Source: Sophora flavescens (lineage: Eukaryota > Streptophyta > Magnoliopsida > Fabales > Fabaceae). From it: a stretch of DNA of 64,000 bases. This document shows positions 22,244 through 34,000 of the stretch, one piece after another (position 1 is the stretch's first letter; each line of letters opens with the position of its first letter). The notes beneath the pieces were generated by a model that saw only the letters and a program-made list of their open reading frames with translations, searched no databases and had not been told where the DNA came from. Position numbers and translations under genes: made by a program. The DNA lies in contig CM061065.1 in the NCBI GenBank assembly GCA_030762895.1, forward strand, positions 62,314,200-62,378,199, given 5' to 3'.

Positions 22244-22400
22244 TGTAACATCCATGTTTTAAGGCTTTGTTTGTAGGTTTAAGACTATGTTTAAGATGTT
22301 GATTAGATGTATAACATGTGTGCTTAAGTATATAAGACCTTGCATGGAAAGTACGCGGTCAAACGACTTCGAAAGGAATGAAAACAGAAAGTAGGGTTTC
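22244..22400 (+). repeat. LTR start 'K', chromovirus-like fragment
   Basis: It begins TGTAACATCCATG, similar to the ends TGTAACACCCCG (H) and TGTAACAGCC (I), and interrupts the J gag. Only 157 bp is seen before Sirevirus F starts; the remainder would lie beyond F, outside the window. The family call rests on the terminus only. Confidence 0.5.
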
Positions 22401-22667
22401 TGTTGGAACCAAAGTGATTTGGATTTAATTAATCTTTAGTTTTGATGTTAACAAAAAGATTAAATTTGCTTGGCAAAGTGTTAGTTGAGATCTAACAAGG
22501 TTATCTAGTTTTGCAGGATCACTTGAATCTTATAAGTTATGGAAACTTAGAAAAAGTTTTCATATATCTGCTTGGACTTTAAATAAAAAATCCACATCCA
22601 CCCGTGTGGACAGGCTGCTCAAAAGCTTGGTAAAGTTATTTATTTATTTGAGTAGACTGAAACTTAA

Positions 22668-22990
22668 GTAGACGAGGCATGAGAATTTCTAAGTAGACGA
22701 AATATTAAAGTATTTCTACTAGACGGAATCTAAGTTTCAAATTGAATAGACGAGCTTAACTTGCCACATCATCAGACGATATCTTTTTAAGTGAGTAGAC
22801 GGACTTTAATGCCACATCACTAGACAGAGATCAAAATAACTCACTGAGATATAGCAAGTCCAAAGACTTGAGTAGACGAGAGGATATGCCACGTCAGTAG
22901 ACGAGCAAAATGAAAGAGTGAAGAGAATTAGTTTCACATATAACTAAGTAGACACAGTTTTTAAGCAGGCGAGCTCATCTTTATGATAAG
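22668..22990 (+). repeat. TAGACGAG word array in LTR F
   Basis: About ten loosely spaced copies of TAGACGAG or close variants (TAGACGAAA, TAGACGGA, CAGACGAT), 20-50 bp apart, lie upstream of the TATA box. A related array sits in LTR B. Confidence 0.75.
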
Positions 22991-23425
22991 CCTTCATAAA
23001 TAATTTCAATCCGGGCCACAATGAATCATATTTATTTCAAATGATTGATATTTATTTCAAGAGAACTTTTGTTCTTCTCATTTGTTTTATATTCTTAATG
23101 CATTGTTTCCTTGTGAGAAAATCATAGTACCATCGAGGAAATACAAAAAGTAACACAGTACAATGGGAAATGTAAAACGATCTGTACGATAACACCTTTA
23201 TGGCTGGAAAAAGCTGGAAGTTACATAAAGGAGGACAAACAGTTTTCAAGCTGCAAATGCTCAGAGCAGTGAGCCACCATTTTGTACTACCCTGATAATC
23301 AAGAATACATTTCAGCATGGCCACAATCAAGCTATTAGTCACAATGGATATTGTGCATTCAATGCTATCTCTAAACGGGAAATTTAAATGACCATTGAAG
23401 CTTTTCAAGAGTAGAAGAAGGTCAC

Positions 23426-23433
23426 TATAAATA
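23426..23433 (+). promoter_or_regulatory. TATA box of LTR F
   Basis: TATAAATA followed by GAGGACC, about 440 bp downstream of the TAGACGAG array. It matches the TATA box position of LTR J. Confidence 0.6.
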
Positions 23434-24017
23434 GAGGACCACAATAGATGAAGAACAACTTTTGCCAATCCAATATTTGCGATAACAAGCTCTCATTTCT
23501 TTCATTCTTTCAAAAGCAAAAGTCTGTATTCTTTAGTGTGAATATTGTGAAAATATTCAACAGATCTTAAACTTTCATATCCTCACATATAGTGAGTTAA
23601 GAAGATCTTAAGTTAAAATCTCTTTGTTAGAGTTAGAGCCTGAAGAGGCTTAGTAAGAAAGGAATACTTGTAGCCTGGAGAGGTGTTGAAAACTTAGTTG
23701 TAATCTATTTAGAGAAATAGTGGATAAAACCTTCAAGTCGAAGGGACTAGACGTAGCTCTTGGTTGGAAGAGAGTGAACCAGGATAAAATCATCTGCGTG
23801 AATCTTCTATCCTTAAACTCTTACAACTTTATTTGTTTATACTGACTGTGGGGTTTTGATATTGCTTTTGTTAAGTCTCAAAAGTTCTTTTTCAGTGTGT
23901 CCATCTGCTTTATATATCATCGTGTGAGAAAAATAGTTTTAAAAGGTTGTTTTAGAAAAATTATTAACAAACACAATTCATCACCCCCTTCTTGTGTTTT
24001 CCTGTGTCAACTTCAGT

Positions 24018-24029
24018 TGGTATCAGAGC
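24018..24029 (+). other. Primer binding site of Sirevirus F
   Basis: TGGTATCAGAGC, an exact match to the usual plant initiator-tRNA-Met site, 2 bp after the LTR. Confidence 0.92.
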
Positions 24030-24086
24030 TCAGTCTCGAAAGGGTTGAGCATCTAACCAGTACTGAGGGAGTACGATCCAACAACC

Positions 24087-25373
24087 ATGGATATAGAAGG
24101 ACAAGCTATCAACAGACCCCCCTCTCTTCGATGGAACTGACTATGATTACTGGAAGAAGAGGATGATGACGTTTTTGGATGCACAAAGTCTAGATATCCG
24201 GGAGCTCTTAGAAACCGGTTATACTGAGCCCTGAAATGAAGATGTAGCTGTTGTTGCTAGAGCAGATTGGACTGCAGATCAAAAGGAAAAACATCAACTT
24301 AATCTCAAAGCTAAACATTATTTGATATGTGCCATCACCAGACCTGAATATGACAAGGTTCACAGCCGCAACACTGCCAAAGAAATCTGGGATACTCTTG
24401 CCCTAACTCATGAAGGTTCACAAGCGAAAGAATCAAAGATAAGTTTGTTGGTTCACTAGTATGAGCTATTCAAGATGGGTGAACATGAAACAATAGATCA
24501 AATGTTTGGTAGATTCCAAACTATCACCAACAGTCTCAGCTCTCTCGGTAGAGTCTATGAAAATAGAGACCATGTCAGGAAAATTCTGAGAAGCTTATCC
24601 AAGCAATGGAGACCCAAAGTTACTTCTATTCATGAAGCTAAAAACATGAATACTCTTTATCTAGAAGATCTCCTTGGATCACTCAAAGTTCATGAACTAG
24701 AACTAAACGAAGAAGAAAGTTCTAGAAAAGGGAAACCTATTGCCCTAAAGGCAAAGAAAGCAAGTTCATCAAAAGTCCACAAAGCTGCTGAATCATCAAA
24801 TGATACTGGACCTTCAGACAGTGATGAAGGGTTAGATGAGGATGAACTATCTTTCATCTCCATAAAGATTCAACATATGTGGAGAAAGAAAGGTGGTTTC
24901 AGAAGGAAGCAGTTTAACAGAAAGTTTTCCAAGGAGAAGTCAAACTCCAAGGAAAAAGGTCCACCCTTGTGTTTTGAATGCAAGAAGCCTGGCCATTTCA
25001 AAGCTGATTGTCCTGAGCTGAAGGATAAAAAGAAATTCTTCAAAAAGAAGAAAGGTTTAATGGCTACGTGGGAGGATCTGGATCTATCTTCATCAGATGA
25101 AGAAGATAATGCTGAGGAAGAGGCAAATATCTGCCTCATGGCAGACACTGGATAAGAAAGTGAATACACTGATGCTGAGGTAATGGACTCTGACCAATCC
25201 ACTCTTCCAAATGCTTTTTATGAATTGTTGCATGAGTCATCCATACTGTCTCGAGATTATATGAGTCTCGAAAAGAAATTTTCTAAATTGTCTATAGAAT
25301 TTGATAGGGTTTGCATTGAGAAACAAAACCTTAAAGATGAAAATGACATACTAAAATCGGTGAATGCCAGTCT
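24087..25373 (+). pseudogene. Sirevirus F gag, N-terminal part
   Basis: Starts at the ATG at 24087 (MDIEGQAINRPP). An extra C in the C-run at 24116-24121 shifts the frame. In the shifted frame the UBN2/Retrotran_gag-type region continues (TDYDYWKKRMMTFLDAQSL, KEIWDTLALTHEGS, GRFQTITNSLSSLGRVYENR) with a TGA and a TAG before 24470. A zinc knuckle CFECKKPGHFKADC lies near 24970-25011. An acidic stretch follows, then a TAA at 25153-25155 and a further open frame with a coiled-coil-like LEKKFSKLSIEFDRVCIEKQNLKDEN. Element B interrupts at 25373; the same frame resumes at 48468. Confidence 0.9.
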
Positions 25374-26959
25374 TGAAATAACCAAAGTTAACACAAGAAG
25401 GGTGGTTGAATTGTGTTAATCAACTTTTTTGGTTACCTAAAAGGATTTTCGCAAGCACAACAAGAAGAACTTAGATAAGAGAAAATCAGACGAATGATAC
25501 GTCTAATATTCAGACAATACACTCGAGCAGACAGAGTAGGGTAAAACAGAGTTTGATATTCACAATATTAACTCCCAAAGTTAAAAGCTAAAATAGAATA
25601 AAATCAACCAAAATAAAGAGATAAGGGAAGAGGAATATCACTCGAGATTTATACTGGTTCACCCGAAAATCGGTAGGGCTACGTCCAGTTTCTTAGCAGC
25701 ACCAATATTCCACTATAACTGAGTAAATTACAGTACAAGTATTCTTTGCACATCTAGCCTCTTCAAGCTTAACACTCAAACAAGTATTCTTTGTACACCT
25801 AGCCTCTTTAGGCTCAACACACAAGGAATATAAAGGTTTTGTGTAATTAATACAACTTGCAAGTCTTTCAGATCACACTCAAGGAGTGGAATAAATATGA
25901 TGTGTGAAAGACTGTGAATTAATATCAAATGATTGAAAGTGTATTCAATGAAAGGATGAAGAAGTTAATGAGGAGAGTAAATGCTTCTGCGCAGTGTTCT
26001 TAATGATATTCAACTTCTTTTCTTCATCTTCATTGTTTGATATATTTAAAGGCTTCAATCAAGAGATCCGTTTAGACACAACTTCTAAAAATGTGGTCTT
26101 TTGATTTGAGCTTCTGAGACACCATTAATGCCAAAATGTCATTCTGTATAAACATTAAATGCTTGGGAACGTTTAGCTTTGACAAGTTTGTCCAAGAGTA
26201 CATTTTAATATGAATCAGCTGTTATTTCAGAGTATGCAACAACAGGCTTCTTGTACTTGCAGCAGAAAGCTTTCCTCTTTTAGTGCAACAGTCAGTTCAC
26301 TCTCCAGAAAGCACTTTCATTTTTTACTAAAACAGCTAAAACGTTAATGCTGTGGTACGGAGATTACGTTTTTATTCCTTAAAACCTTGAAACAAACGTT
26401 CTTTATTCATTGTCCTTTGAGTTATTGTCTAGAGGTCTTCGAGATCTTTAAGGAAGGCATTTAATTTGAATAAGATGATTTGGACTTCATTTTTGACAAA
26501 CTGACATTATACCAGAGTTGGAAAATCAGACGGGTGAGAAGAAATCAGAAATTAGACGAGTGCTCAAGCAGTCCAAAAACTAGACAGGTGACCATGCAGT
26601 CCAAAACTAGACGGGTGCTAGCGTATTCCAAAAGTCAGATGGGTGATCAACTGAGTCTGTTTCAGACAGATTCTTCTTGCCACGCCATCAAGTAAACTCA
26701 TATATTGATAGCGCGTTGACTTGGTCTTTGACTTAAAATTAGACGAGTGGTTTTCAGATAGGTCTTATAAACTAAGATCTACTAAAAAGCAGACGAGTCA
26801 GAAAGTAGACGAGTGACCTTAAATCTGATTTTCTGCACACTTATCAAATTTGTCAGTAATTTCATAAGGTTCAATATTACCATACTTAATCTTTTTGGAG
26901 TAATCAAAACTTAGAGAATTTACACATTGAATGTGTTTCAGACTTATGAGGTCTCAACA
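25374..26959 (-). repeat. 3' LTR of Sirevirus B
   Basis: On the minus strand TGTTGAGACC...GGTTATTTCA. It contains eight AGACGAGTG/AGACGGGTG-like words at 26528-26818 and is preceded by the polypurine tract. Confidence 0.92.
26528..26818 (-). repeat. AGACGRGTG word array in LTR B
   Basis: Eight copies in plus-strand form (CAGACGGGTG, TAGACGAGTG, TAGACAGGTG and variants) at irregular 20-70 bp spacing. The right LTR has the same set at 48038-48315, so the array was already present when B inserted. Confidence 0.8.
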
Positions 26960-26972
26960 TTCTCCCCCCTTT
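26960..26972 (-). other. Polypurine tract of Sirevirus B
   Basis: AAAGGGGGGAGAA on the minus strand, directly before the 3' LTR. Confidence 0.9.
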
Positions 26973-27407
26973 GGATGATGACAAAAAAAATTTCTGATTT
27001 TATTGAACATCAAAAAGCAATAAGAGAAATTTTAGAAGATATAATTTTTAATGCTCCCCCTTAGTTTATGCATCAGATAAACAAATATTTATAGCAGAAA
27101 ACAGGGTATCATAGCAGATAAATATTTTAAAACCAATTGTATCAGAGCAACTATAACTTTTGGAATAGAAAAACACAAAGTCGGAAATAATTTTCTTATT
27201 TTTCTATTATATTTCCTCCCCCTTTTGGCATCAATCAAAAAGTAAGTAAAATAGATATATTAAGGCAGATAGCCAAAAGCAATACAAAAAAAAAAAAACA
27301 ATTCATTTCATATAACCAGAGTCAGAAGTGTTACAAGTGATAGACATCACCGACTAGTACATTGCATGACTCAAGAGGAAATGAAAAAGACTAAGTCCTA
27401 AGATCTA
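26973..27407 (-). other. B 3' untranslated region
   Basis: AT-rich segment between the post-pol gene stop and the polypurine tract, with a second CCTCCCCC-type purine-rich block (minus strand) at 27216-27231. It contains no gene. Confidence 0.5.
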
Positions 27408-27582
27408 GGAACTAGGGCCTCCTTGGCTTTTGAAGAAAGCTTCCATCATCTTCTGCATTGCTTGCTGCTGAGCTAACATCTGAGCTTGAAATGTAGCTTG
27501 CTGAGCAATTGCTTCATCCTGTCTTTGGATGACAGTCTGCAAACTCGAAGGAATTTCATCTAGCCTCTGATGGGCAGCAGGA
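27408..27582 (-). pseudogene. Sirevirus B post-pol gene, C-terminal part
   Basis: The frame ends FFKSQGGPSS with its stop next to 27408. It is Gln-rich and likely coiled-coil (QRQDEAIAQQATFQAQ, LAQQQAMQKMMEAFF). It joins in phase to the proline-rich frame at 38110 once element C and one CAGGA copy are removed. Confidence 0.75.
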
Positions 27583-28941
27583 TGTTGAGTCACCGGCAAG
27601 TGTACCGGGTCGTCATAAGTAATAAAACACGGTAAGTAATTACCGATGTCGGACACAGGAATTGGGCTACCAATTCTACCAATTTGCAAGGAGTTCGATA
27701 CGTTTGACCAAGTAAAAGATATAGTGTTAAAATATGGAATTAAACATCTAAGGTCACAAATCCACCTACCCAATCATGCATAGTACCCAAGTGATGATGA
27801 TCCCTTCCCTAGGTTCAATTATAATGTCAACCAGGACCCCCGAATTCTCCTAATGACACTATCGTGCTCAATAGGACGTATTCAACGATTGAGTTAATTA
27901 CTTGCTAGGTCTCATAACCCAATCATCAAACTCTATTAAATCTTGTTCCCTATAAGGTTCTACTGATCTCCTACTCACTCTCGTGCAATATTCAATCAAT
28001 GATCCCAATTCAAGTTCTAAACACGAATTGCCTATCAAGACTCATCACGTTAACTAGTCATCATGCATGCTTATGATCAACGCAATAAATTCAGAATTGG
28101 AAAACATGAATTGAGGTAAAGGAGAGAAACATACATCACATTGAACGCTACACCGTCATGGGTGGTTTCATTGATCCCTTAGACAAGGGAATTAGTTCCT
28201 CATGCTTGTAACAACACAAACAATTGGAGTTCATCATGATTGTAAAACAAGAAAAGAAAATAGGGAGACGCATCTCCAGAGAATAAGGTTTCGTCTCACA
28301 AAACCGATCTAAAAACAAGTGGTGATCAAAAAGTTCCCAATCTGACCAAAAACAACCTATAAATAAGGGTTCTGGTTCGCGCCCGCTCGTGGGGCAAGCA
28401 AACTCTCGTGAGGCGAAATTCAGTTTTGGCTCCATCCTGATTTGAATGCTTGCAAGGCGAGATGGTGATTCGCGAGGCGAGACAGAGAGGGTGACATTTC
28501 TGGCACAGTCAGGACTTCAGGATTCGCGAGACGAGACAGAGAGGGTGACATTTCTGGCACAGTCAGGCCTTCAGGCTCGCGAGGCGAGGTAGTGATTCGC
28601 GAGGCGAGACAGAAAGGCTGACTGCTCTTCTCAGCCGGGTCTTGGTCTCGCGAGGTGAGATCCTCGTTTTGCGGGCGAAACTTCCGATTGTTTTTCCACT
28701 GTTTTCTTCATTTTCCTTGACTCTAAGAGCTTCACTTTTAACCTGAAACAATAAAAGGAAACGAAAAGCGTAATTCTACTCAAAATAAACTAAAAACTAA
28801 TAAAAATGCATTGAACGAATCAAATCCCAACTTAGGAACAAAACAAGGCCAATTTGGGAGATTAGCGAGGTTGACTCGCCCAATTAGGCACAAAATCTAC
28901 CCCTTTTCTAGCTGGAAACTATATGAGCCAGAGGCTTATCA
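27583..28941 (-). repeat. 3' LTR of gypsy C
   Basis: It lacks a 60-bp stretch present in the 5' copy (joint TAAAAG/ATATAG near 27716, with AAAG microhomology). Many CG-rich motif copies are changed by C-to-T or G-to-A at CpG. Confidence 0.93.
28375..28685 (-). repeat. YTCGCGAGGCGA motif array in 3' LTR of C
   Basis: Eight recognisable copies, several decayed (CTCGTGAGGCGA, CTTGCAAGGCGA, CGAGACGAG, CGAGGTGAG). The array sits 10-320 bp from a TATAAATA/TATTTATA word near 28358. Confidence 0.85.
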
Positions 28942-28962
28942 AAACAACCCAAACTTAAACCT
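28942..28962 (-). other. Polypurine tract region of gypsy C
   Basis: On the minus strand TTTAAGTTTGGGTTGTTT directly precedes the LTR. It is purine-poor for a polypurine tract but sits in the right place, and the same words occur next to the D LTR (63674-63692). Confidence 0.5.
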
Positions 28963-31053
28963 TGCTTGTCCCCAAGCAAACTAAAACTAAAAAAGACTCA
29001 AAACTTGGCAAGCTTAAAGGATTCAATCAATTTTTGCACAAATTTCATGCAATTTAACACAACAATTTTTCCTCAATGTTTTCCCCCCTTGCAATAATGT
29101 AATCCCTACATTCATTTACTTTAAACAATTGAGAATTTCCATCATTCATGCAATCAGTAATCTAAGTTGAGGATCCAAGTAGCACACAAAAGGGAGATCA
29201 CCAAATTCAAACAATTTCCTTCCTCACAAGGGCATTTAATATTTCACTCATTCGCTCAATTTGTCTAAGCTACCAACTTTTCACTCTATTGCACAATTCA
29301 AGAGCACTTTCCATAGATTTGATTTTCATCTAAACAAAGTTCCCACAAAAATATGTATGCATCATCAAAAGGTCTTTAATAGGTTGTAATGAGGCCTGAC
29401 TCAAGGTAAGATATTCAAAGGATAGAGGCTTAGTCCCTAGGATCAATGAGAGCATGAAACTAGCATTACAACAATTGAATTTACTCTCATATTATTCCAT
29501 TCCTTGCATTGGGTGGCTACACACCTCTTCCTTTTTATACCTTTTTACTTTGCCCTTTTTGGCATATATTCAATACTTTTCATCACTTTTTTTTCCAAGC
29601 CTTCGGCCTTCGGCCTTTGATTTTGCTTTTCTTTTTCTCAACTATGATTCATGAACTTGTAGCCACCCCAAACTTAGTTCCACAACAACACTCACAAAGC
29701 TAAAATTCCATGCTCTCCTAAATCCTAGGATAGGGGAAAATCATGGTTTTTCTGAGTTAATGGCTTGTAATGTAAGGTCATCAAGAACAATAGGCTTCAA
29801 GGCTCAATGTGGCTAACTAGGGATCATTCATCAAGGTTGGTTCAATTTATGGCCAAGTAGTTATTTCAAAGAAAAATTGCCTAGATCATTTGATGCAACA
29901 TATAAATATACAAACCATGCACATATTCAAGCAAATCCGAGAAAATGCAGCTTAAAAGCGATTCACACAATTAAGAACATGTTGGAGGCTCAAATTTCTC
30001 ACCTGGACATTTTTGCAACTTGTTTGACCGAGAATCAATTCCTAGTGTGTGCACCCCTTCACCCCAAACTTGTCATAAATCAAGCAATCACAATTAAATT
30101 TCTCAAAGTTCAATTTTCAATTTTTCACATGGGGATCAAGTTCTCGATTTTCAGAACCTAGGGGGAAATCATCAATGGTCAACATAATTCATGCAATCAA
30201 TCTATGCTAAATTTAATTAAAATACACCAAGTTTGCCGACACAACACTCACACACATACTCTGGATCTTCTCAAATTATTCAAGAGAGAAATTAAAAAAC
30301 AAATGGAAAAAGGGAAAGAAAACAAAAACAAAGCAATTGGTTCCCTCCCCCACACTTAAGGCATACATCGTCCTCAATGAAAGAACGTAAATATAAAATA
30401 AGAGTGAGGGAAAGGAGAAGGTGCTCCCTGATCAAGTTGTAGTGTAGGTGGGCACTTCCAAGGAAAGTTCTTCTACGGTTGCATCCTCATCTCTGGTCCC
30501 TCGGGATCCCCCACTGTGGCATAGTACCCTGGTCCCTAGGGTAGTCCTGCCACCCAAGCCGAGGGGACAGCTCCTCCTCGGAGGGGTATACGGGCACCCG
30601 ACCCTCCTGCTAGGCCAATGACATCTCCCGGAAGAACTCCTGCAGCACCTCCTGAAATTGAGAACCGTAATTACAGATTCGCGGGGCGATACATCACTCG
30701 CGAAGCGAGTCTGGAAAAATTGTTCTTCACACTTTCCAGAATCGCGAGGCGAGTAATAGCACGCGAGGCGAATCTGGAATTTCAACAGCTGATGATGCCC
30801 AGATTCGCGAGGCGAAAGTGGCTCTCGCGGCGCCAGACAGAAGCGTGAGCAAGCCTCTGAGATTCAGGGCTTCTGCCTCGCGAGGCCACTGTGGATTCGC
30901 GGGGCGAATCTGGGTTTTTTCTTTTCTCTTTTTTTTTATTCAGAAGAGAAAATGACAGAACTTAAAAGAAAATATAAAGGACATCTAGCTTGGGTTGCCT
31001 CCCAAGTAACGCTTGTTTAACGTCCCGAGCCTGACTCAAGTCACCCCTAAGGG
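28963..31053 (-). other. C region between pol and 3' LTR, no intact gene
   Basis: About 2.1 kb. Many Athila relatives have an env-like gene here; no frame with a plausible domain or membrane segment is present. The segment next to the LTR (28963-29300) is shared with element D. The pol-proximal part holds a CG-rich motif cluster (30677-30912) and a frame of 117 codons (30432-30785) with no motif. Confidence 0.55.
30677..30912 (-). repeat. YTCGCGAGGCGA motif cluster inside gypsy C, outside the LTRs
   Basis: Seven to eight copies in pairs (TTCGCGGGGCGA, CTCGCGAAGCGA, ATCGCGAGGCGAG, TTCGCGAGGCGAA and others), the same motif as in the LTRs, here between pol and the 3' LTR. Confidence 0.8.
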
Positions 31054-34000
31054 TTAATCCAGAAGAAGAACTTGCTTTCCATTTGGGATTGATTCCCCAT
31101 GGTAATGCTTTAGCCTTTGTCCATTTACCTTGAAGTTGCCAGAGGCCCCTTCTAATTCTACTGCTCCGTGTGGAAAAACTTGGAGGACCTTGAATGGTCC
31201 CGACCACCTTGATTTTAGCTTCCCAGGAAAGAGTCTCAACCTTGAATTATAAAGAAGTACCAATTGTCCGGGCTCAAACCTCCTAGGCAAGATATGCTTG
31301 TCATGCCATGCTTTAGTCCGCTCTTTGTAGATTCTTGCATTTTCATATGCTTGCATGCGGATCTCGGACAACTCATTTAAGTCCAAAAGCCTTTTTTCAC
31401 CGGCCTTCGTCAAATCAAAGTTGAGTTCTCGAATTGCCCAATAAGACTTTTCCTCCAATTCCACCGGCAAGTGGCATGCCTTTCCAAACACCAAGTTGTA
31501 AGGAGACCTTCCAATTGGAGTCTTGAAGGCGGTCCTATAAGCCCATAAAGCATCATCTAATCTTTTTGACCAATCCTTCCGTGAGGAGTTGACGGTTTTC
31601 TCAAGAATGCGCTTCAACTCACGGTTGGATACCTCCGCTTGCCCATTTGTTTGGGGATGATAGGGAGTAGAGACCCTATGCTTGACCCCATACTTCTCAA
31701 GAAGCTTGTGCATTTGATTGTTGCAAAAGTGGGATCCCCTATCACTAATCAACACTCTAGGGACCCCAAACCTCGAGAAGATATTGCGCCTTAGGAATTC
31801 CATGACTACCCGCGCATCATCCGTAGTTGTTGGGATTGCTTCTACCCACTTTAACACATAGTCCACCGCCACCAAAATGTATTGATAAGAGAAAGATGGT
31901 GGGAATGGTCCCATGAAATCTATCCCCCACACATCAAAGGGCTCTACTTCAAGCATGAAATTCAAGGGGAGTTCATGCCGCTTAGAGATGTTGCCAACTC
32001 TTTGGCAACGATCACAGTTCTCAACAAAGGTGTGGGCATCCTTGAAGAGCGTTGGCCAATAAAACCCGCTTTGGAGGATTTTTTCTGCTGTCTTCTTTCC
32101 CGCATAATGCCCACCATAATCCGAGCTATGACAATGCCACAACACGTTTCCGATTTGGTGATGGGGAATGCACCTTCTTAGGATCCCATCCGAGCATTGC
32201 TTGAAAAGATAGGGGTCCTCCCACACATAATACCTTGCATCTGAGAAGAACTTCTTCCTTTGTTGATTAGTCCAACCTTGCGGAACCACATTTGAAGATT
32301 TGAAGTTGGCCATGTCCGCGAACCACGGAGGGGAATTCTCAATGAGTGCAAACAGTTTTTCATCAGGAAATTCTTCCTTGATGTCTAACAATTCCTCCTC
32401 GGTGTCGGGATTGACCAACCTAGATAAGTGGTCCGCCACAGCATTGTCGAATCCCTTCCTGTCCTTAATCTCCAGATCAAATTCCTGCAAAAGAAGAATC
32501 CACAGAATTAATCTAGGTTTGGCCTCTTGTTTTGTCATCAAGTGTTTTATGGCCGCATGATCGGTGAAAACAACAATCTTAGACCCCACAATATAGGATC
32601 TAAACTTATCTAAAGCAAAAACCACAGCAAGTAGTTCCTTTTCAGTGGTGGAATAATTAGCTTGTGCCTCATTCAAGACTTTACTTGCGTAATAGATGAC
32701 ATGAGCTAATTTTTCCACCCTTTGTCCCAAAACAGCCCCCACCGCATAATCACTAGCATCACACATGATTTCAAATGGTAAATTCCAATTAGGTGCAGTG
32801 ATTATGGGTGCGGTGACAAGCCTATTTTTCAGAATAGTGAAAGCATTTAAAAAAGAGGCATTAAACTCAAAGGATACATCATTCGCAAGAAGGTCACAAA
32901 GCGGCTTTGCGATTTTGGAGAAGTCCTTGATGAATCTCCGGTAGAACCCGGCATGACCCAAGAAACTCCTCACCCCCTTTACATTGGTTGGTGGGGGAAG
33001 CTTCTCAATCAACTCAATCTTTGCTTTGTCAACTTCAATCCCCCTTTGGGAGATTTTGTGCCCCAAGACTATACCTTCCTTGACCATGAAGTGGCATTTC
33101 TCCCAATTGAGCATAAGGTTAGTCTCTTGGCACCTTTTAAGCACCAAAGTCAAGTTCTTCAAGCAATTGTCATATGAGGTCCCAAAGACCGAGAAGTCAT
33201 CCATGAACACGTCAATGCATTTCTCCACCATGTCCGAGAAAATAGAAAGCATGCACCTTTGGAAAGTAGCAGGAGTGTTGCACAATCCAAAGGGCATCCT
33301 CCTATAGGCAAAGACTCCATAGGGACAAGTGAAGGCCGTCTTCTCTTGGTCTTGAGGATCCACCACAATTTGATTATAGCCGGAGTAACCATCTAAGAAA
33401 TAATAGTACTCATATCCGGCTAACCTTTCAAGCATCTGATCAATGAAGGGGAGAGGGAAGTGATCCTTCCTTGTTGCCTCATTTAGCCTTCTATAATCGA
33501 TACATACTCTCCACCCCGTGATGGTCCTTGTTGGGATCAATTCATTGCTTTCATTGACCACCACGGTTGTGCCACCTTTCTTTGGGACCACATGAATTGG
33601 ACTAACCCAATTGCTATCCGAGATTGGATAGATGATTCCGGCATCTAAAAGTTTAATCACTTCCTTACGCACAGCTTCTTTCATGATGGGATTTAACCGT
33701 CTTTGTGGTTGAACCACCGGCTTATAATCATCCTCCATCAAAATCTTATGCATGCATAGGGAAGGGTTTATACCTTTTAGGTCTGAAATCTTCCACCCAA
33801 TGGCGGATTTGTGTTCCCTAAGAACTCTCAATAGCTTTTCTTCTTCATCTTTCTTCAAGGCATTGCTAATGATTACTGGATGTTGTCCATTCTCCCCCAA
33901 GAATGCATACCTTAAGTGGGTTGGGAGTTGCTTCAACTCCGATGCTTTGTTATCTTCTTCCATTCCTTCATTGTTGAGCTTTTCCTTTGCACCTTCATCC

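Larger units (their letters stand above)
22401..24015 (+). repeat. 5' LTR of Sirevirus F
   Basis: 1,615 bp from TGTTGGAACC to CAACTTCA. It contains an array of TAGACGAG-like words (about 22668-22990) and TATAAATA at 23426-23433. The 3' partner is outside the window, so age cannot be judged. Confidence 0.85.

Noticed and set aside
30432..30785. Athila env-like gene in element C
   Set aside because: 117 codons, Arg- and Ser-rich because of the CG-rich motif cluster; no signal peptide or transmembrane segment.
32953..33307. Plus-strand open frames across C pol and elsewhere
   Set aside because: They are antisense shadows of the well-supported minus-strand pol frame.
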